From: Xanthomonas bonasiae
Lineage (GTDB): Bacteria; Pseudomonadota; Gammaproteobacteria; Xanthomonadales; Xanthomonadaceae
Reading direction: 5' to 3'
Length of the DNA: 64,000 nt
NCBI RefSeq assembly: GCF_017163705.1
Contig: NZ_JAFIWB010000027.1
Location: forward strand, 18,547 to 82,546
Shown one piece after another: positions 52,241 to 60,821 of this stretch. Position numbers and translations under genes: made by a program. The notes beneath the pieces are model-generated. The model worked only from the letters and a program-made list of their open reading frames with translations. It did not search any database and was not told where the DNA came from. Position 1 is the first letter of the stretch. Each line of letters begins with the position of its first letter.

Positions 52241-53149
52241 TCACCGCAGCAGGCTGACCACGAAATCCAGCAGCGCCCGCGTCTTGGCCGGGACGTGGTG
52301 TCTGGTGGGGTAGTAGGCGTGCAGTGGAAAGCGCTCGTCCTGCCAATCAGGGAACAAGGGCACGAGCTTTTTGCCGGCGAGGTAGCTCTCGGCGCCCAGT
52401 TCGAACAGCTGGGCGATGCCGTGGCCAGCCAGGCAGGTGCTGTAGAGGGTGCCGGCATCGTTGACAGTCAAGGCGCCAAGGGCCGCGACGGTGAGCTTTC
52501 GTCGGCGCTGGTGGAACTCCCAGGGGAATGGCCGACCAGTGATCGAGTCACGAAACAGGATGCACCGGTGGTGACCTGTCTCGAGTTCGCGAGGATCGGT
52601 TGGCCGGCCGTAGCGTCGGAGATAGGACGGCGACGCTACGGTCAACACCCGTGTATCGAGCAATTTGCGGGACACCAACGACGAGGGTTGCGGAAAACCA
52701 AAACGGATCGCCAGGTCGAACCCGTCGGTCACCATGTCGCCAAGGTCGTCCCGGCTGCGCAGTTCCACCTCGAGACCCGGATGACTGTCCAGAAAGGTGC
52801 CCAGCATGGGGCCAAGGATCAGCCGGGAAAAGAATGGGTCGATATTGACGCGCAGCCGGCCGCGCACAGCGGCAGTGCCTCCCGCGGCGCTGCTGGTGGC
52901 CTCTTCGAGCGCGCCGACCAGGGGCATGACCTGCTCATAGAAACGGCGCCCCTCGTCCGTCAAACGCACGGACCGGGTACTGCGCTCGAAGACACGGATG
53001 CCCAGCCTGCTTTCGAGCCGCGCCACCGCCCGGCTGACGCCGGATTGGGACATGTCGAGTGCTTCCCCGGCCCGGCTGAAGCTGGCCATGTCGACGACGG
53101 CTGCCATGACGTCGAGGCCTTCGAGCAGTTGCGGGTCGAACATTGCCAT
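52241..53149 (-). CDS. LysR-family transcriptional regulator
   Basis: This 302-residue regulator has an N-terminal winged helix (residues about 5-65; ASFSRAGEALDMSQSGVSRA) and a periplasmic-binding-like effector domain (about 90-300). It is divergent from the NmrA-like gene with a 111-base gap, the usual LysR layout, so it probably controls that gene and itself. An alternative start is ATG 53143. The inducer is unknown. Confidence 0.92.
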   Translation of the reverse strand: MAMFDPQLLEGLDVMAAVVDMASFSRAGEALDMSQSGVSRAVARLESRLGIRVFERSTRSVRLTDEGRRFYEQVMPLVGALEEATSSAAGGTAAVRGRLRVNIDPFFSRLILGPMLGTFLDSHPGLEVELRSRDDLGDMVTDGFDLAIRFGFPQPSSLVSRKLLDTRVLTVASPSYLRRYGRPTDPRELETGHHRCILFRDSITGRPFPWEFHQRRRKLTVAALGALTVNDAGTLYSTCLAGHGIAQLFELGAESYLAGKKLVPLFPDWQDERFPLHAYYPTRHHVPAKTRALLDFVVSLLR

Positions 53150-53260
53150 TGATGACTACCACGCATGAACAAGATGCCTCCCATGCTATCGCCTTTCGCG
53201 GAGTCCGTATCCAGACTTCCGGTCAACGCTACGCACCCCGCGTGGCATCAGGAGAACCCC

Positions 53261-54127
53261 ATGTTTGTCATCACCGGAGTGACCGGCCAGGTCGGTGGTC
53301 GGATCGCCAGAGCGTTGCTGGCCGAAGGCGTTTCCGTGCGCGCCGTTCTGCGGGATGCGGCCAAGGCATCGACGTGGGCCGGTCTCGGTTGCGAGACGGC
53401 ATTGGCCGCGATGGACGACGCCGCGGCGTTGGCGGACGCATTCGCCGGGACCGAAGCCGTGTTCGTGCTCTTGCCGCCCGTGTTCGATCCGACGCCGGGC
53501 TACGTCGAAACCCTGGCCAATGTCGCAGCGCTGGTCACGGCGCTGCAGCAGGTACGGCCGCAGCGTGTGGTGGCGCTTTCCACCATCGGCGCCCAGGCGA
53601 CGCAAGACAGTCTGCTGACCCAGTTGCAGATCATGGAACGCGCCTTTGAAGCGCTGCCCATGCCGGTCGCCTTTCTGCGCGCCGCGTGGTTCATGGAGAA
53701 CACCGCGTGGGACATCGACGGTGCACGCTCGCTTGGTGTCGTGTCGAGCTTCCTGCAGCCGCTGGACAAGCCGGTGCCCATGGTGGCGACGGCAGACGTC
53801 GCCGCGACGGCGGTTCGGATGCTGCGTGAGGGTTGGGAGGGACGCCGGGTGGTCGAGTTGGAAGGGCCGCGCCGCATCACGCCGTTGGCCCTGGCCGCCG
53901 CCTTGGGCCGGGTGCTCGGGCGCGATGTCGTGGCGCAGCCGGTACCGCGGGCGACCTGGGACGCGCTTTTCCGCTCACTAGGCATGGCCAACCCGGAGCC
54001 GCGCATCCGGATGCTGGACGGATTCAATGATGGCTGGATCGAATTCGAAGCCGGCCGTGAGGCATCGCTGAAGGGCACGACGGAACTCGAGACGGTGTTG
54101 CGAGGCCTTGTCTCGGCGAGCGCCTGA
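53261..54127 (+). CDS. NmrA-like NAD(P)-binding oxidoreductase
   Basis: This 288-residue Rossmann-fold protein starts behind AGGAG. The nucleotide-binding motif GVTGQVGGRIARALL lies at about residues 5-19, followed by the NmrA-type AVFVLLPPVFDPTPGYVETL, VVALSTIGAQ and PVAFLRAAWFMENTAWDI segments. Members include quinone oxidoreductases of the QorB type and redox-sensing regulators; the Tyr-x-x-x-Lys of classical dehydrogenases is not visible. It is probably regulated by the divergent LysR protein. Confidence 0.88.
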   Translation: MFVITGVTGQVGGRIARALLAEGVSVRAVLRDAAKASTWAGLGCETALAAMDDAAALADAFAGTEAVFVLLPPVFDPTPGYVETLANVAALVTALQQVRPQRVVALSTIGAQATQDSLLTQLQIMERAFEALPMPVAFLRAAWFMENTAWDIDGARSLGVVSSFLQPLDKPVPMVATADVAATAVRMLREGWEGRRVVELEGPRRITPLALAAALGRVLGRDVVAQPVPRATWDALFRSLGMANPEPRIRMLDGFNDGWIEFEAGREASLKGTTELETVLRGLVSASA

Positions 54128-54430
54128 TGCGCCAGGAACAAAGGGGACGGAGGTAATCAAGCGACCAAATCCCATGGGGTGCCGTGGTAGTGCCTGACGG
54201 CATGCGCGGTAGGCGACGAGCAGGGTTGGATCTTTCCCATCGTCATGTGAGCTGCCATGCGGAGTCGGCGGCGCCTGGAGCTTCCAAGCATTCCGATGCA
54301 TGTCGTCCAGCGTGCGGTCAACATTGCGCAATTCTCCTGGACGACGAAGATCGAAATGGCTATCGCGGTCTGCTGTGCCACGTGTGTGAACGCTTTGGCA
54401 CGCGGGCACGCAAGGGTGGACAGAGACCCG
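54128..54430. other. Gap without a supported gene
   Basis: This begins with GAACAAAGGGGACGGAGGTAATC, a short sequence typical of REP-like remnants in this family. Apparent frames on both strands lack ribosome-binding sites or recognisable content. It may serve as the downstream region of the convergent NmrA-like and cyclase genes. Confidence 0.5.
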
Positions 54431-55765
54431 TCAGTTCCCTTTGACATTTTTGACAAAATACATCGCTTTGTCGGCATGTTCGAGAAGCTGATGCTCGTCA
54501 TCCCCGTGCTCGGGATAGTGCGCGATCCCGATGCTCGGCGCGATGTTCAAGCGGTGGCCGTCCAGCATAAAGGGATGATCGAACGCGTCGCGGATTTTTC
54601 CCGACACTCGCGTCACGCCCTCCGAAGAGGTCCCCCGGAGCAGGACCACAAACTCATCGCCACCGACGCGCGCGACGGTATCCGATTCGCGGATGCATTG
54701 CGTCAGGCGCACGGCTACCTCCTTCAGCAATAGATCGCCGATACGGTGGCCCAGTGCATCGTTCACTTGCTTGAATTTATCCAGATCGAGATAAAGCAAG
54801 GACAGCGGCCCCTGCTCTCGTCGTGCCGCAGACAGCGCCATCTTCAGGCGATCGTGAAAAAAGACACGGTTGGGAAGCGCGGTCAGTTGATCGTACTGCG
54901 CCATGTATTGCAGTCGAACCTGCATTTGCTGGCGGTGGATGGCGGTGGCAATTTGCGTCGAGACGAACTGCAGCAACTCCTGGTCCTGTTCGCTGTAGCA
55001 GACACCGCCCGGATAGCTTTTGACCATGAGCAGGCCAATGGTCCCTTCCTGCGATTTGAGCGGAACACCCAGCCAAGAGAACGGATGCGTGCCAAAGGAG
55101 GGTCGCAGCACTTTCAGGCGATCCACCATCGTCTCAGGCGTCAGCAGCAGTGCCTGGCCGGTCTGAATGATCTCTGCGTAGAGTGTCCCCGGGACCAGGG
55201 TGAAGGGCTCCGGCGTTTGCAGATGCTCATCCACATGATAGGGAAAGCTGAGTTGGTCGGTTTCATCGTCATAGAGGGCCACGGAGAAGTTATCTGCGGG
55301 CAGCAGCGTGCCGACGATCTGATGGATGCGTTGGAATAGCTTGAGAAGATCCTCGGCAGTGTGGGCCGCTTCGGAAATGGAATAGAGCGCAGCCTGCAAG
55401 GATTCGAATTGCTTGCGTTCGGTAATGTCGCGCGCAACCCCGATGCGCAGTTGATCGGCCGGCGACCAGCGCGCTGACCACATGATGTGCACGACGTGTC
55501 CATCCTTGTGCAGGTAGCGGTTCTCGAAATGCAGCTGAGGATGGCCTACCATCACCGCCACCAGCGAGGTGCGGGTCATCTCGCGATCTTCAGGCAGCAT
55601 CATGTCGAACATGTTCTTGCCGATCATTTCTTTCGGCGTATACCCGAAAATACGCTCGCACGAAGCGCTCGCAAAGACCACGTGGGCGTCGACATCCACC
55701 GCAAAGACGGCATCCATCATGAGATCAATAAAGCTGGCCGACGGCGCGTGAAGATTCGGTTCCAT
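54431..55765 (-). CDS. PAS-GAF-GGDEF diguanylate cyclase
   Basis: This 444-residue cytoplasmic signalling enzyme makes cyclic di-GMP. The PAS domain is at about residues 8-125 (ASCERIFGYTPKEMIGKNMF, then a PAC motif RDITERKQFE). The GAF-like domain is at about 135-295. The GGDEF domain is at about 305-444 with YDQLTALPNRVFFHDRL, the intact catalytic GGDEF in VARVGGDEFVVLL, and the inhibitory RxxD site (RESD) five residues before it. Product feedback is therefore expected. The start at 55765 places PAS at the N-terminus; a longer frame to 55909 adds 48 unlike residues. No EAL domain is present. Confidence 0.92.
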   Translation of the reverse strand: MEPNLHAPSASFIDLMMDAVFAVDVDAHVVFASASCERIFGYTPKEMIGKNMFDMMLPEDREMTRTSLVAVMVGHPQLHFENRYLHKDGHVVHIMWSARWSPADQLRIGVARDITERKQFESLQAALYSISEAAHTAEDLLKLFQRIHQIVGTLLPADNFSVALYDDETDQLSFPYHVDEHLQTPEPFTLVPGTLYAEIIQTGQALLLTPETMVDRLKVLRPSFGTHPFSWLGVPLKSQEGTIGLLMVKSYPGGVCYSEQDQELLQFVSTQIATAIHRQQMQVRLQYMAQYDQLTALPNRVFFHDRLKMALSAARREQGPLSLLYLDLDKFKQVNDALGHRIGDLLLKEVAVRLTQCIRESDTVARVGGDEFVVLLRGTSSEGVTRVSGKIRDAFDHPFMLDGHRLNIAPSIGIAHYPEHGDDEHQLLEHADKAMYFVKNVKGN

Positions 55766-55951
55766 AAAAAAGTGTAAGGCCTGGATGGCGAGGGGAACCG
55801 GGGTCAGTATGCGCTCATCGGACCCCGGCACAGGAGGTTGCTGGATGGAGTGCGTCGTTTGGAGGTACGGCACTCGTTCCAGCTCACGGCGGAAGACTGC
55901 ACAGGCCATGCCAACCCTGGCTGGCTGTCCCGGTGTCGCCTAGCATCTCAG

Positions 55952-56250
55952 GGGAAGACAAAGCGGTTGGACGCCATCTCAGCGATCCTCCGGTGCGTAG
56001 TGGGAGATGGCCGCATCAGTCTTCGGTGACCACGCTCACCGCCAGTTCGCCGTCGCGTACTTGCACGGGCAGCGTACTGCCGATGGTGAAGCCAAGTTCC
56101 TCCATTCAGCGGCCGCCCAGGCGCAGCGCGGGCGTGCGCTTGCCGCTGGCGGAGTGACCGCAGCCCACTGTGCAGGTCTGCGGCGGGCGATGGCGGCGGG
56201 GCGCGCGTGGCGGGCGGGCCAGCTCGGCGGCGATGGCGGCCGCGGCGTCT
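55952..56250. repeat. Copy A of a direct repeat of about 290 bp shared with the right window end
   Basis: From GAAGACAAAGCGGTT to the GATGGCGGCCGCGGC end this segment matches 63709-64000 closely, with scattered substitutions. It covers the first codons of the small gene that follows symE (MASNRFVF) and the symE-like gene itself. It is the decayed copy. Confidence 0.85.
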
Positions 56251-56264
56251 TCAACCGACATCAT
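56016..56264 (-). pseudogene. symE-like pseudogene with an in-frame stop
   Basis: Read from ATG 56264 the frame gives MMSVEDAAAAIAAELARPP, then TPALRLGGR, a TGA, and MEELGFTIGSTLPVQVRDGE to a final VSVVTED. The intact copy at the right end has Trp (TGG) at the TGA position, so one G-to-A change has killed this copy. SymE-type proteins have an AbrB-like fold and act as toxins or RNA/DNA-condensing proteins. The small gene that follows the intact copy survives here only as its first codons. Confidence 0.8.
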
Positions 56265-56518
56265 CGGGGTGCACGGTGGCTCGACGTAACGCAGGAGTCC
56301 GGCCGGCTCGGGCGCGGGAACGGACTTCGGTTGGCGCGTTGCACGGTTGCGGGCAGGCGTTGGGCGGGAAGGGCGCTACGGGATGTGGGTTGACGCATGG
56401 CACAGCCTCCTTGGCAGACAGGAACCCGCGCCGATTGGCGAGATCGGGTGCCGGCTTTTTTTTCTGCGCAAGCCGGCGATCGGCGACCCCTATGCCCAAC
56501 GTGCGAACGAGTGCTCTA

Positions 56519-57385
56519 ATGCCGGAGCCGCCATCGGCTTACCGTCCTGGAGCAAATGCCTTGAACGCCCATCGTTTTTTTGTCGCCGCGTTGTCCGCTT
56601 GCCTGTCGGCGTTGCCTGCGCTCGCCGCCGCCGCGACGCAGACGCCCGTGACCCCGGCGAAAGTGATGATGCTTGGCTCGTTCCACTTCGAAAATCCGGG
56701 GCGGGACATGGTGAAGTTCAAGGTCTCCGACGTCATGTCGAAAGACAACCAGGCCTATCTCGCGGGCCTTGCCGCGCGGCTCGCCGCGTTCCATCCCACC
56801 GATGTCCTGGTGGAATGCGAGCCGTCCGAGCAGGCGAACTACGACGCTGCGTTTGCCCGCTACCGAGACGGTCAGTCGACCCTGCCGAATAACGAAATCC
56901 ACCAAATCGGCTTCCGCGTCGCCAAAGCCTCAGGGATTGCGGGAGTGACGTGCTTCGACGAAGGCCAAGTCGGCTGGGACTCCGATCCGATGTTCGATTA
57001 CATCAAGGCGCACGACCCGGCCATGCAGGCGACGATGGATGCCACGTTCAAGAATCTCTCCGCGCGCGCCGATCGCGAGCAATCGACGTTGCCGCTGCAC
57101 GAGCTGCTGCGCCTGACGAACGATCCCGCGCGCGACCGCGAAAACAAGAATCTCTACATCAGCACCAATGCCGTGGATGCCGGTGGCAGCTTTGCCGGTG
57201 CCGACGCTGCGGCCAGTTGGTGGCACCGCAACTTCCGCATGTATGCCAACGTGCAGAAGGCCGCGCAACCCGGCCACCGCGTGCTGGTGATCGCTGGATC
57301 CGGCCATACGGCGATCCTCAAGGACCTGTTGGCGATCGACATGCAGCGCACTGCCGAGGACGTGAGCGGGTATCTGGCGCCGTAA
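56519..57385 (+). CDS. Exported DUF5694-like protein
   Basis: This is a 288-residue protein with a signal-peptide-like stretch (HRFFVAALSACLSALPALAAAA), then a domain with VMMLGSFHFENPGRDMVKFK, DVLVECEPSEQANYDAAFAR, NEIHQIGFRVAKASG and VLVIAGSGHTAILKDLL. The His and Glu/Cys-rich motifs resemble DUF5694, relatives of the TraB/ChaN-type haem-binding-like fold, from memory. Starts at 56492 (ATG), 56519 (ATG) and 56561 (TTG behind GGAGC) are possible; the last leaves the tightest signal peptide. It is likely periplasmic. Function is unknown. Confidence 0.75.
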   Translation: MPEPPSAYRPGANALNAHRFFVAALSACLSALPALAAAATQTPVTPAKVMMLGSFHFENPGRDMVKFKVSDVMSKDNQAYLAGLAARLAAFHPTDVLVECEPSEQANYDAAFARYRDGQSTLPNNEIHQIGFRVAKASGIAGVTCFDEGQVGWDSDPMFDYIKAHDPAMQATMDATFKNLSARADREQSTLPLHELLRLTNDPARDRENKNLYISTNAVDAGGSFAGADAAASWWHRNFRMYANVQKAAQPGHRVLVIAGSGHTAILKDLLAIDMQRTAEDVSGYLAP

Positions 57386-57424
57386 GTCGACCTGAGGTTA
57401 GGGGTAACAGCGGGGCTCAACAGT

Positions 57425-57477
57425 GGGGCCAGAAGAAATATGTGCTTTAAATTGATGTTTCCTCTGGCCCCTTTGTT
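57425..57477. terminator. Large hairpin after the DUF5694-like gene
   Basis: GGGGCCAGAAGAAA (57425-57438) pairs with TTTCCTCTGGCCCC (57458-57471) with one mismatch and is followed by TTTGTT. It may be a terminator or a REP-like element. An A/T-rich loop lies between the arms. Confidence 0.65.
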
Positions 57478-57645
57478 GGCGATGCTCATCGGTGTGGTAA
57501 CCATGAAGATGCTCCATGCGCGCGCATTTGCGAACCAACGCCGCTGCGCAATGTTGATTGCTAAGAACTAAAGCTGGGGGAAGCTTCAGAATTTGCGCCC
57601 TGTTTTCCCAGTTTTAGCCCCGACACCGATCACCGATTTCCAGCC

Positions 57646-58785
57646 ATGACCAAAGTTCTGATCCTCAGTGTAAGCGCCGGCAATGGCCACGTGCGCGCAG
57701 CACAGGCGCTTGCTGCCGCCGCACCCTCTCTCGCTTCCCCGTGCACGGCTGTACATATCGACACCATGGCCCATGTGTCAGGGGCGTTCCGCAGGATCTA
57801 CACCGATTGGTACATCCAGCTCGTGAATCGCGCGCCCGAACTGTGGTCGTATCTGCATCAGCGCAGCGACGTCACGCCGCACCACGCGGCGTCGCAGCGC
57901 TTGCGCCGCGGCATCGAGCGACTGAGCACCGGCGCGCTGCTGCGCGAGATTCGAAACGCGAAGCCCGATGCGGTGATTTGCACCCACTTCCTGCCGGCCG
58001 AGTTGCTGATGCGCGAACGCAGAAACGCTCGTCTCGACTACCCCGTCTGGTTGCAGATCACCGACTACGACCTGCACAACATGTGGCTCGTTCCCGAGAT
58101 GACCGGCTACCTGGCGGCGAACGAAGAGGTCGCGTTCCGGCTTCGCGCACGCGGCATTCCGGCCGACCGTGTGCACGTCACAGGAATTCCGGTGATGCCA
58201 GCATTCTCGAAGCCCGACGCGCCGACGCTGGACCGCGATGCGTGCGCTGCAGCCCTGGGTCTGGAGCCATCGCGTTCCACGCTGCTGATGGCGTCAGGCG
58301 GCGCTGGTGTTGGCGATCTTGCGAGCATGGTCGAACGTGCCCTGGGCATGGCAAGCGATTTCCAGGTCATCGCCGTGGCGGGCCGCAATGCCGAAACGCA
58401 CGCCAGACTGTCGGCGCTGGCGCTTCGCCATCCGGGCCGGATGATTGCGGTGGGCTTCACCGACGAGATGCACAAGCTCATGGCAGCTGCCGATCTGGTC
58501 GTCACCAAGCCCGGCGGCCTCACCGTGTCCGAATGCCTGGCGCTGGGCAAGCCGATGCTGCTGATCTCGCCGATCCCTGGCCAAGAAGAACACAACGCCG
58601 GCTTTCTGATGGAAGAAGGCGCAGCATGGCTGGCCTACGATGCCATTGGCCTGGACTACAAGGTCGAACGGCTGATGGCCGATCGGCCGAAATTGCGAAC
58701 CATGGCCGCGTGCAGCCTTGCGCTCGGCAAGCCCCAGGCCGCAGCGACGGTGCTTCAACGTGTGCTGCAGAGCATGCCCGCATGA
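57646..58785 (+). CDS. Glycosyltransferase, MGDG synthase/GT28-type
   Basis: This is a 379-residue protein of the GT-B fold. The N-terminal half has the MGDG-synthase signature VLILSVSAGNGHVRAAQALA and VICTHFLPAELLMRE. The C-terminal half has GGAGVGDLASMVERAL and the nucleotide-sugar site DLVVTKPGGLTVSECLALGK. It would transfer a hexose or GlcNAc from a UDP-sugar to a diacylglycerol-like lipid at the inner membrane. Plants and some bacteria use such enzymes to make glycolipids under phosphate shortage. No ribosome-binding site is obvious before 57646 (GATTTCCAGCC). Confidence 0.85.
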   Translation: MTKVLILSVSAGNGHVRAAQALAAAAPSLASPCTAVHIDTMAHVSGAFRRIYTDWYIQLVNRAPELWSYLHQRSDVTPHHAASQRLRRGIERLSTGALLREIRNAKPDAVICTHFLPAELLMRERRNARLDYPVWLQITDYDLHNMWLVPEMTGYLAANEEVAFRLRARGIPADRVHVTGIPVMPAFSKPDAPTLDRDACAAALGLEPSRSTLLMASGGAGVGDLASMVERALGMASDFQVIAVAGRNAETHARLSALALRHPGRMIAVGFTDEMHKLMAAADLVVTKPGGLTVSECLALGKPMLLISPIPGQEEHNAGFLMEEGAAWLAYDAIGLDYKVERLMADRPKLRTMAACSLALGKPQAAATVLQRVLQSMPA

Positions 58786-58951
58786 TGCGAGTCGCAGATA
58801 GAGCGCCCGTCCGTCGCACATTGGCCCACCTGGCCTGGGTGCTTGTGATGGACTTAAGGTGCCTCCCAGGCCTGTGACCCGATAGCGCATTTTTAGAAAC
58901 CGCCGACGCCGACCGCTGTGAATCATCCTGCCAGGCCCATGCGAGGAAAAC

Positions 58952-59404
58952 ATGATGCTGCCGAATGCAAACGACGAAAAAACGGGGCAAGCCGCCGCAC
59001 AGGCAACCGCAGCCGCCGGGCGGAGCGACCATCTCGACGATCACGCCAAAGAGATCGGAGCATTGCCGACAGCGGCCGACGCTGCATCCGAGTCTGCGCC
59101 CATTGCGCCCGATGCTGAAGCACCAGTACCGGTTGGAGCGGGTGTCGAGATGCGTATCAGCCATGCACCGGGCCTGGCACTGCCGTCGGCGGGCGCGTAC
59201 TTCGGCGAGGACAGCAAGACAGCCTTGGCGGCGCAAGCCGCCTTGCTCAAGCAGATGGCGGCGACGGCCGAGGATGCCACGCAACTTCAAGAGATCGACC
59301 TGCCGGCCGATGCTGTCGTTACCGTGGCGACGGCTGCACCGGGCACGGGGGCCGAGCAGGCCGGCAACACCGACGACGCGCCGGATCACTCCGATGCCAG
59401 GTAG
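58952..59404 (+). CDS. Truncated paralogue of the long R-body-associated protein
   Basis: This is a 150-residue Ala-rich protein with its start behind GAGGAAAAC. The segment VEMRISHAPGLALPSAGAYF, then SKTALAAQAALLKQM, aligns with MLISQAAGLVAQSAAVYFDG and SKMALASQGVLIKQM of the protein at 32552. The first half of the Reb module (the IVQAVRLTNAETMAYAP region) is missing, and the Ala/Pro N-terminus is short. The next gene is a paralogue of the gene after 32552. It may be inactive or a modified subunit; the open frame and good start suggest it is still translated. Confidence 0.65.
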   Translation: MMLPNANDEKTGQAAAQATAAAGRSDHLDDHAKEIGALPTAADAASESAPIAPDAEAPVPVGAGVEMRISHAPGLALPSAGAYFGEDSKTALAAQAALLKQMAATAEDATQLQEIDLPADAVVTVATAAPGTGAEQAGNTDDAPDHSDAR

Positions 59405-59485
59405 CCGCTGGGCGCAAGCTGCGTTGGCGGCCGCACGTCGCCGCATGACGGTATCCACCACACCACCATTCGCGGGGAGCAACGC

Positions 59486-59938
59486 ATGAACGAAACGCCG
59501 GATCCGAAGACGCAGGCGTTGTACGACTTGACCCGCCAGTGGTTGGGGCGTGAGTTGTCCGACGCCGAGCGCGCGCAATTGCGCGCATTCGCATTGGCGA
59601 CTCAAAGCGCACCGCAGGCGACAAGCGAGACGCCCAATCCGGCTGCCTCGTCACGCGCTGCCGAGATCGAACGCACGCGGCAGCGGATCGATGCGGCCAG
59701 GCGCAGTGTCGATAACGCCATGAGTGATGGCGACCAGGCGGTGCACGATGCGGTCGCGGCCGCAGCGGCGGCGCAGGACATGGCCCGGCCGAAGGGACAC
59801 GCGGGCCTGGATTCAGAGGGAAGGCCGTCGGTGGGCCAACAGGCCGACCTGCTGGCCGAAACGATCAGGCGCGAGGTCCAGGATCAGTTCGATCGTCATT
59901 TTGTAACGGGTCCAGGTTCACTCAGGAAGTCAACCTGA
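59486..59938 (+). CDS. Paralogue of the R-body accessory protein, 3' end altered by a REP-like element
   Basis: This is a 150-residue protein starting behind GGGGAG. LYDLTRQWLGRELSDAERAQ matches LYGFAQRWLGRELSPIERVQ of the protein at 33489; the helical middle and QQADLLAETIRREVQDQFDR also correspond. The last dozen residues (FVTGPGSLRKST) come from a hairpin element that overlaps the 3' end and are unrelated to the paralogue, so the original C-terminus of about 40 residues is lost. It pairs with the truncated Reb-like gene 81 bases upstream. Confidence 0.65.
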   Translation: MNETPDPKTQALYDLTRQWLGRELSDAERAQLRAFALATQSAPQATSETPNPAASSRAAEIERTRQRIDAARRSVDNAMSDGDQAVHDAVAAAAAAQDMARPKGHAGLDSEGRPSVGQQADLLAETIRREVQDQFDRHFVTGPGSLRKST

Positions 59939-59945
59939 CCCCGTT
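59905..59945. repeat. REP-like hairpin at the 3' end of the accessory paralogue
   Basis: AACGGGTCCAGGTT and AACCTGACCCCGTT form an imperfect inverted repeat of 14-base arms with a 13-base loop. It contains the stop codon of the gene, which points to insertion into the reading frame. Confidence 0.65.
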
Positions 59946-60127
59946 TCTGCGCGGCACACTGGTCTACCTGGCCGCGAGCAATCGATCCGTCGGAGGCTTG
60001 CGCGCTCGCATTCAAGCCGCTGCATGACCAGTTGGTCGTGGCAGTGTTCGGCATCAGCAGGTTTGTGTGCCCAAGCAGCCGACGATAGCGCTAAAATCGA
60101 TCACGGTAATTTGAAGGATATGATCCT

Positions 60128-60787
60128 ATGGACGGGATGCAACGCATGGAAACCAAGATGACCAATCAGCCCAATAAGGGAGAGTTCTTCGAGCTGCTGC
60201 CGGACGCCCGGCGTGGGGGGAAAGGCCACGGGGTGATCTTCGAAAATGAACAGGCTCTGTTGACCCCGCCACGGCTTATTTTGCAGCCGGACGAAGGTGG
60301 ATTTCCTCCGTTGAGAGAGACGCCGCGATTGATCTACAACCCCATGGAAGGGGCGTTGCCCCAGGATCTTGAGGGGGGCTTCAGTGGCTACTGGCTGGTC
60401 TCCGAGCGACTCCGCAATGTCATGGAATCTGTGGATGCGGAGGCCTTTGCCTTCGCTGACACCGACTATCGCTTGGCTGATGGTTCCAAGGGGCCGACTG
60501 TCTTTCTTTGCGATGTCGTTCGCACGTTGGATGCATTGGACGAGGAAGCCTCGGAACTCGATATCAAAGTCAGCGATGACTACGAGGCTGGAAAGTATTA
60601 CAGCCTGGCGGGCGGCAGTCGCTTGGCTTTCAGGCGTGACGTGCTCGGAAATGCACATGTATTTAGACTTCCGTTCAACGACGGCGTCTTTTGCGATCGG
60701 GTGTTCAAGGAGGCGGTTGAGGCCGCGGGAATTGGCACTCAAGGTCAGTCCGACGGGCTATGGTTCTACGACGTCGTGAATCGTTGA
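60128..60787 (+). CDS. Imm11/DUF1629-like immunity protein of effector 2
   Basis: This is a 219-residue acidic cytoplasmic protein starting at ATG 60128 behind GAAGGA. The segment GGFSGYWLVSERLRNVMES and the following PTVFLCDVVRTLDALDEEAS match the Imm11 (DUF1629) immunity family as I recall it. It ends 34 bases before effector 2 on the same strand. This is the same immunity-then-effector order as at 47985/45244. It should neutralise the nuclease domain of effector 2. Confidence 0.78.
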   Translation: MDGMQRMETKMTNQPNKGEFFELLPDARRGGKGHGVIFENEQALLTPPRLILQPDEGGFPPLRETPRLIYNPMEGALPQDLEGGFSGYWLVSERLRNVMESVDAEAFAFADTDYRLADGSKGPTVFLCDVVRTLDALDEEASELDIKVSDDYEAGKYYSLAGGSRLAFRRDVLGNAHVFRLPFNDGVFCDRVFKEAVEAAGIGTQGQSDGLWFYDVVNR

Positions 60788-60821
60788 CGCGCCGCATACG
60801 AGCAGGGAATGAGCCTAGTTT

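Noticed and set aside
54157..54501. Minus-strand 114-codon frame near the cyclase gene
   Set aside because: No start signal or recognisable content, and it overlaps the 3' end of the cyclase gene in another frame.
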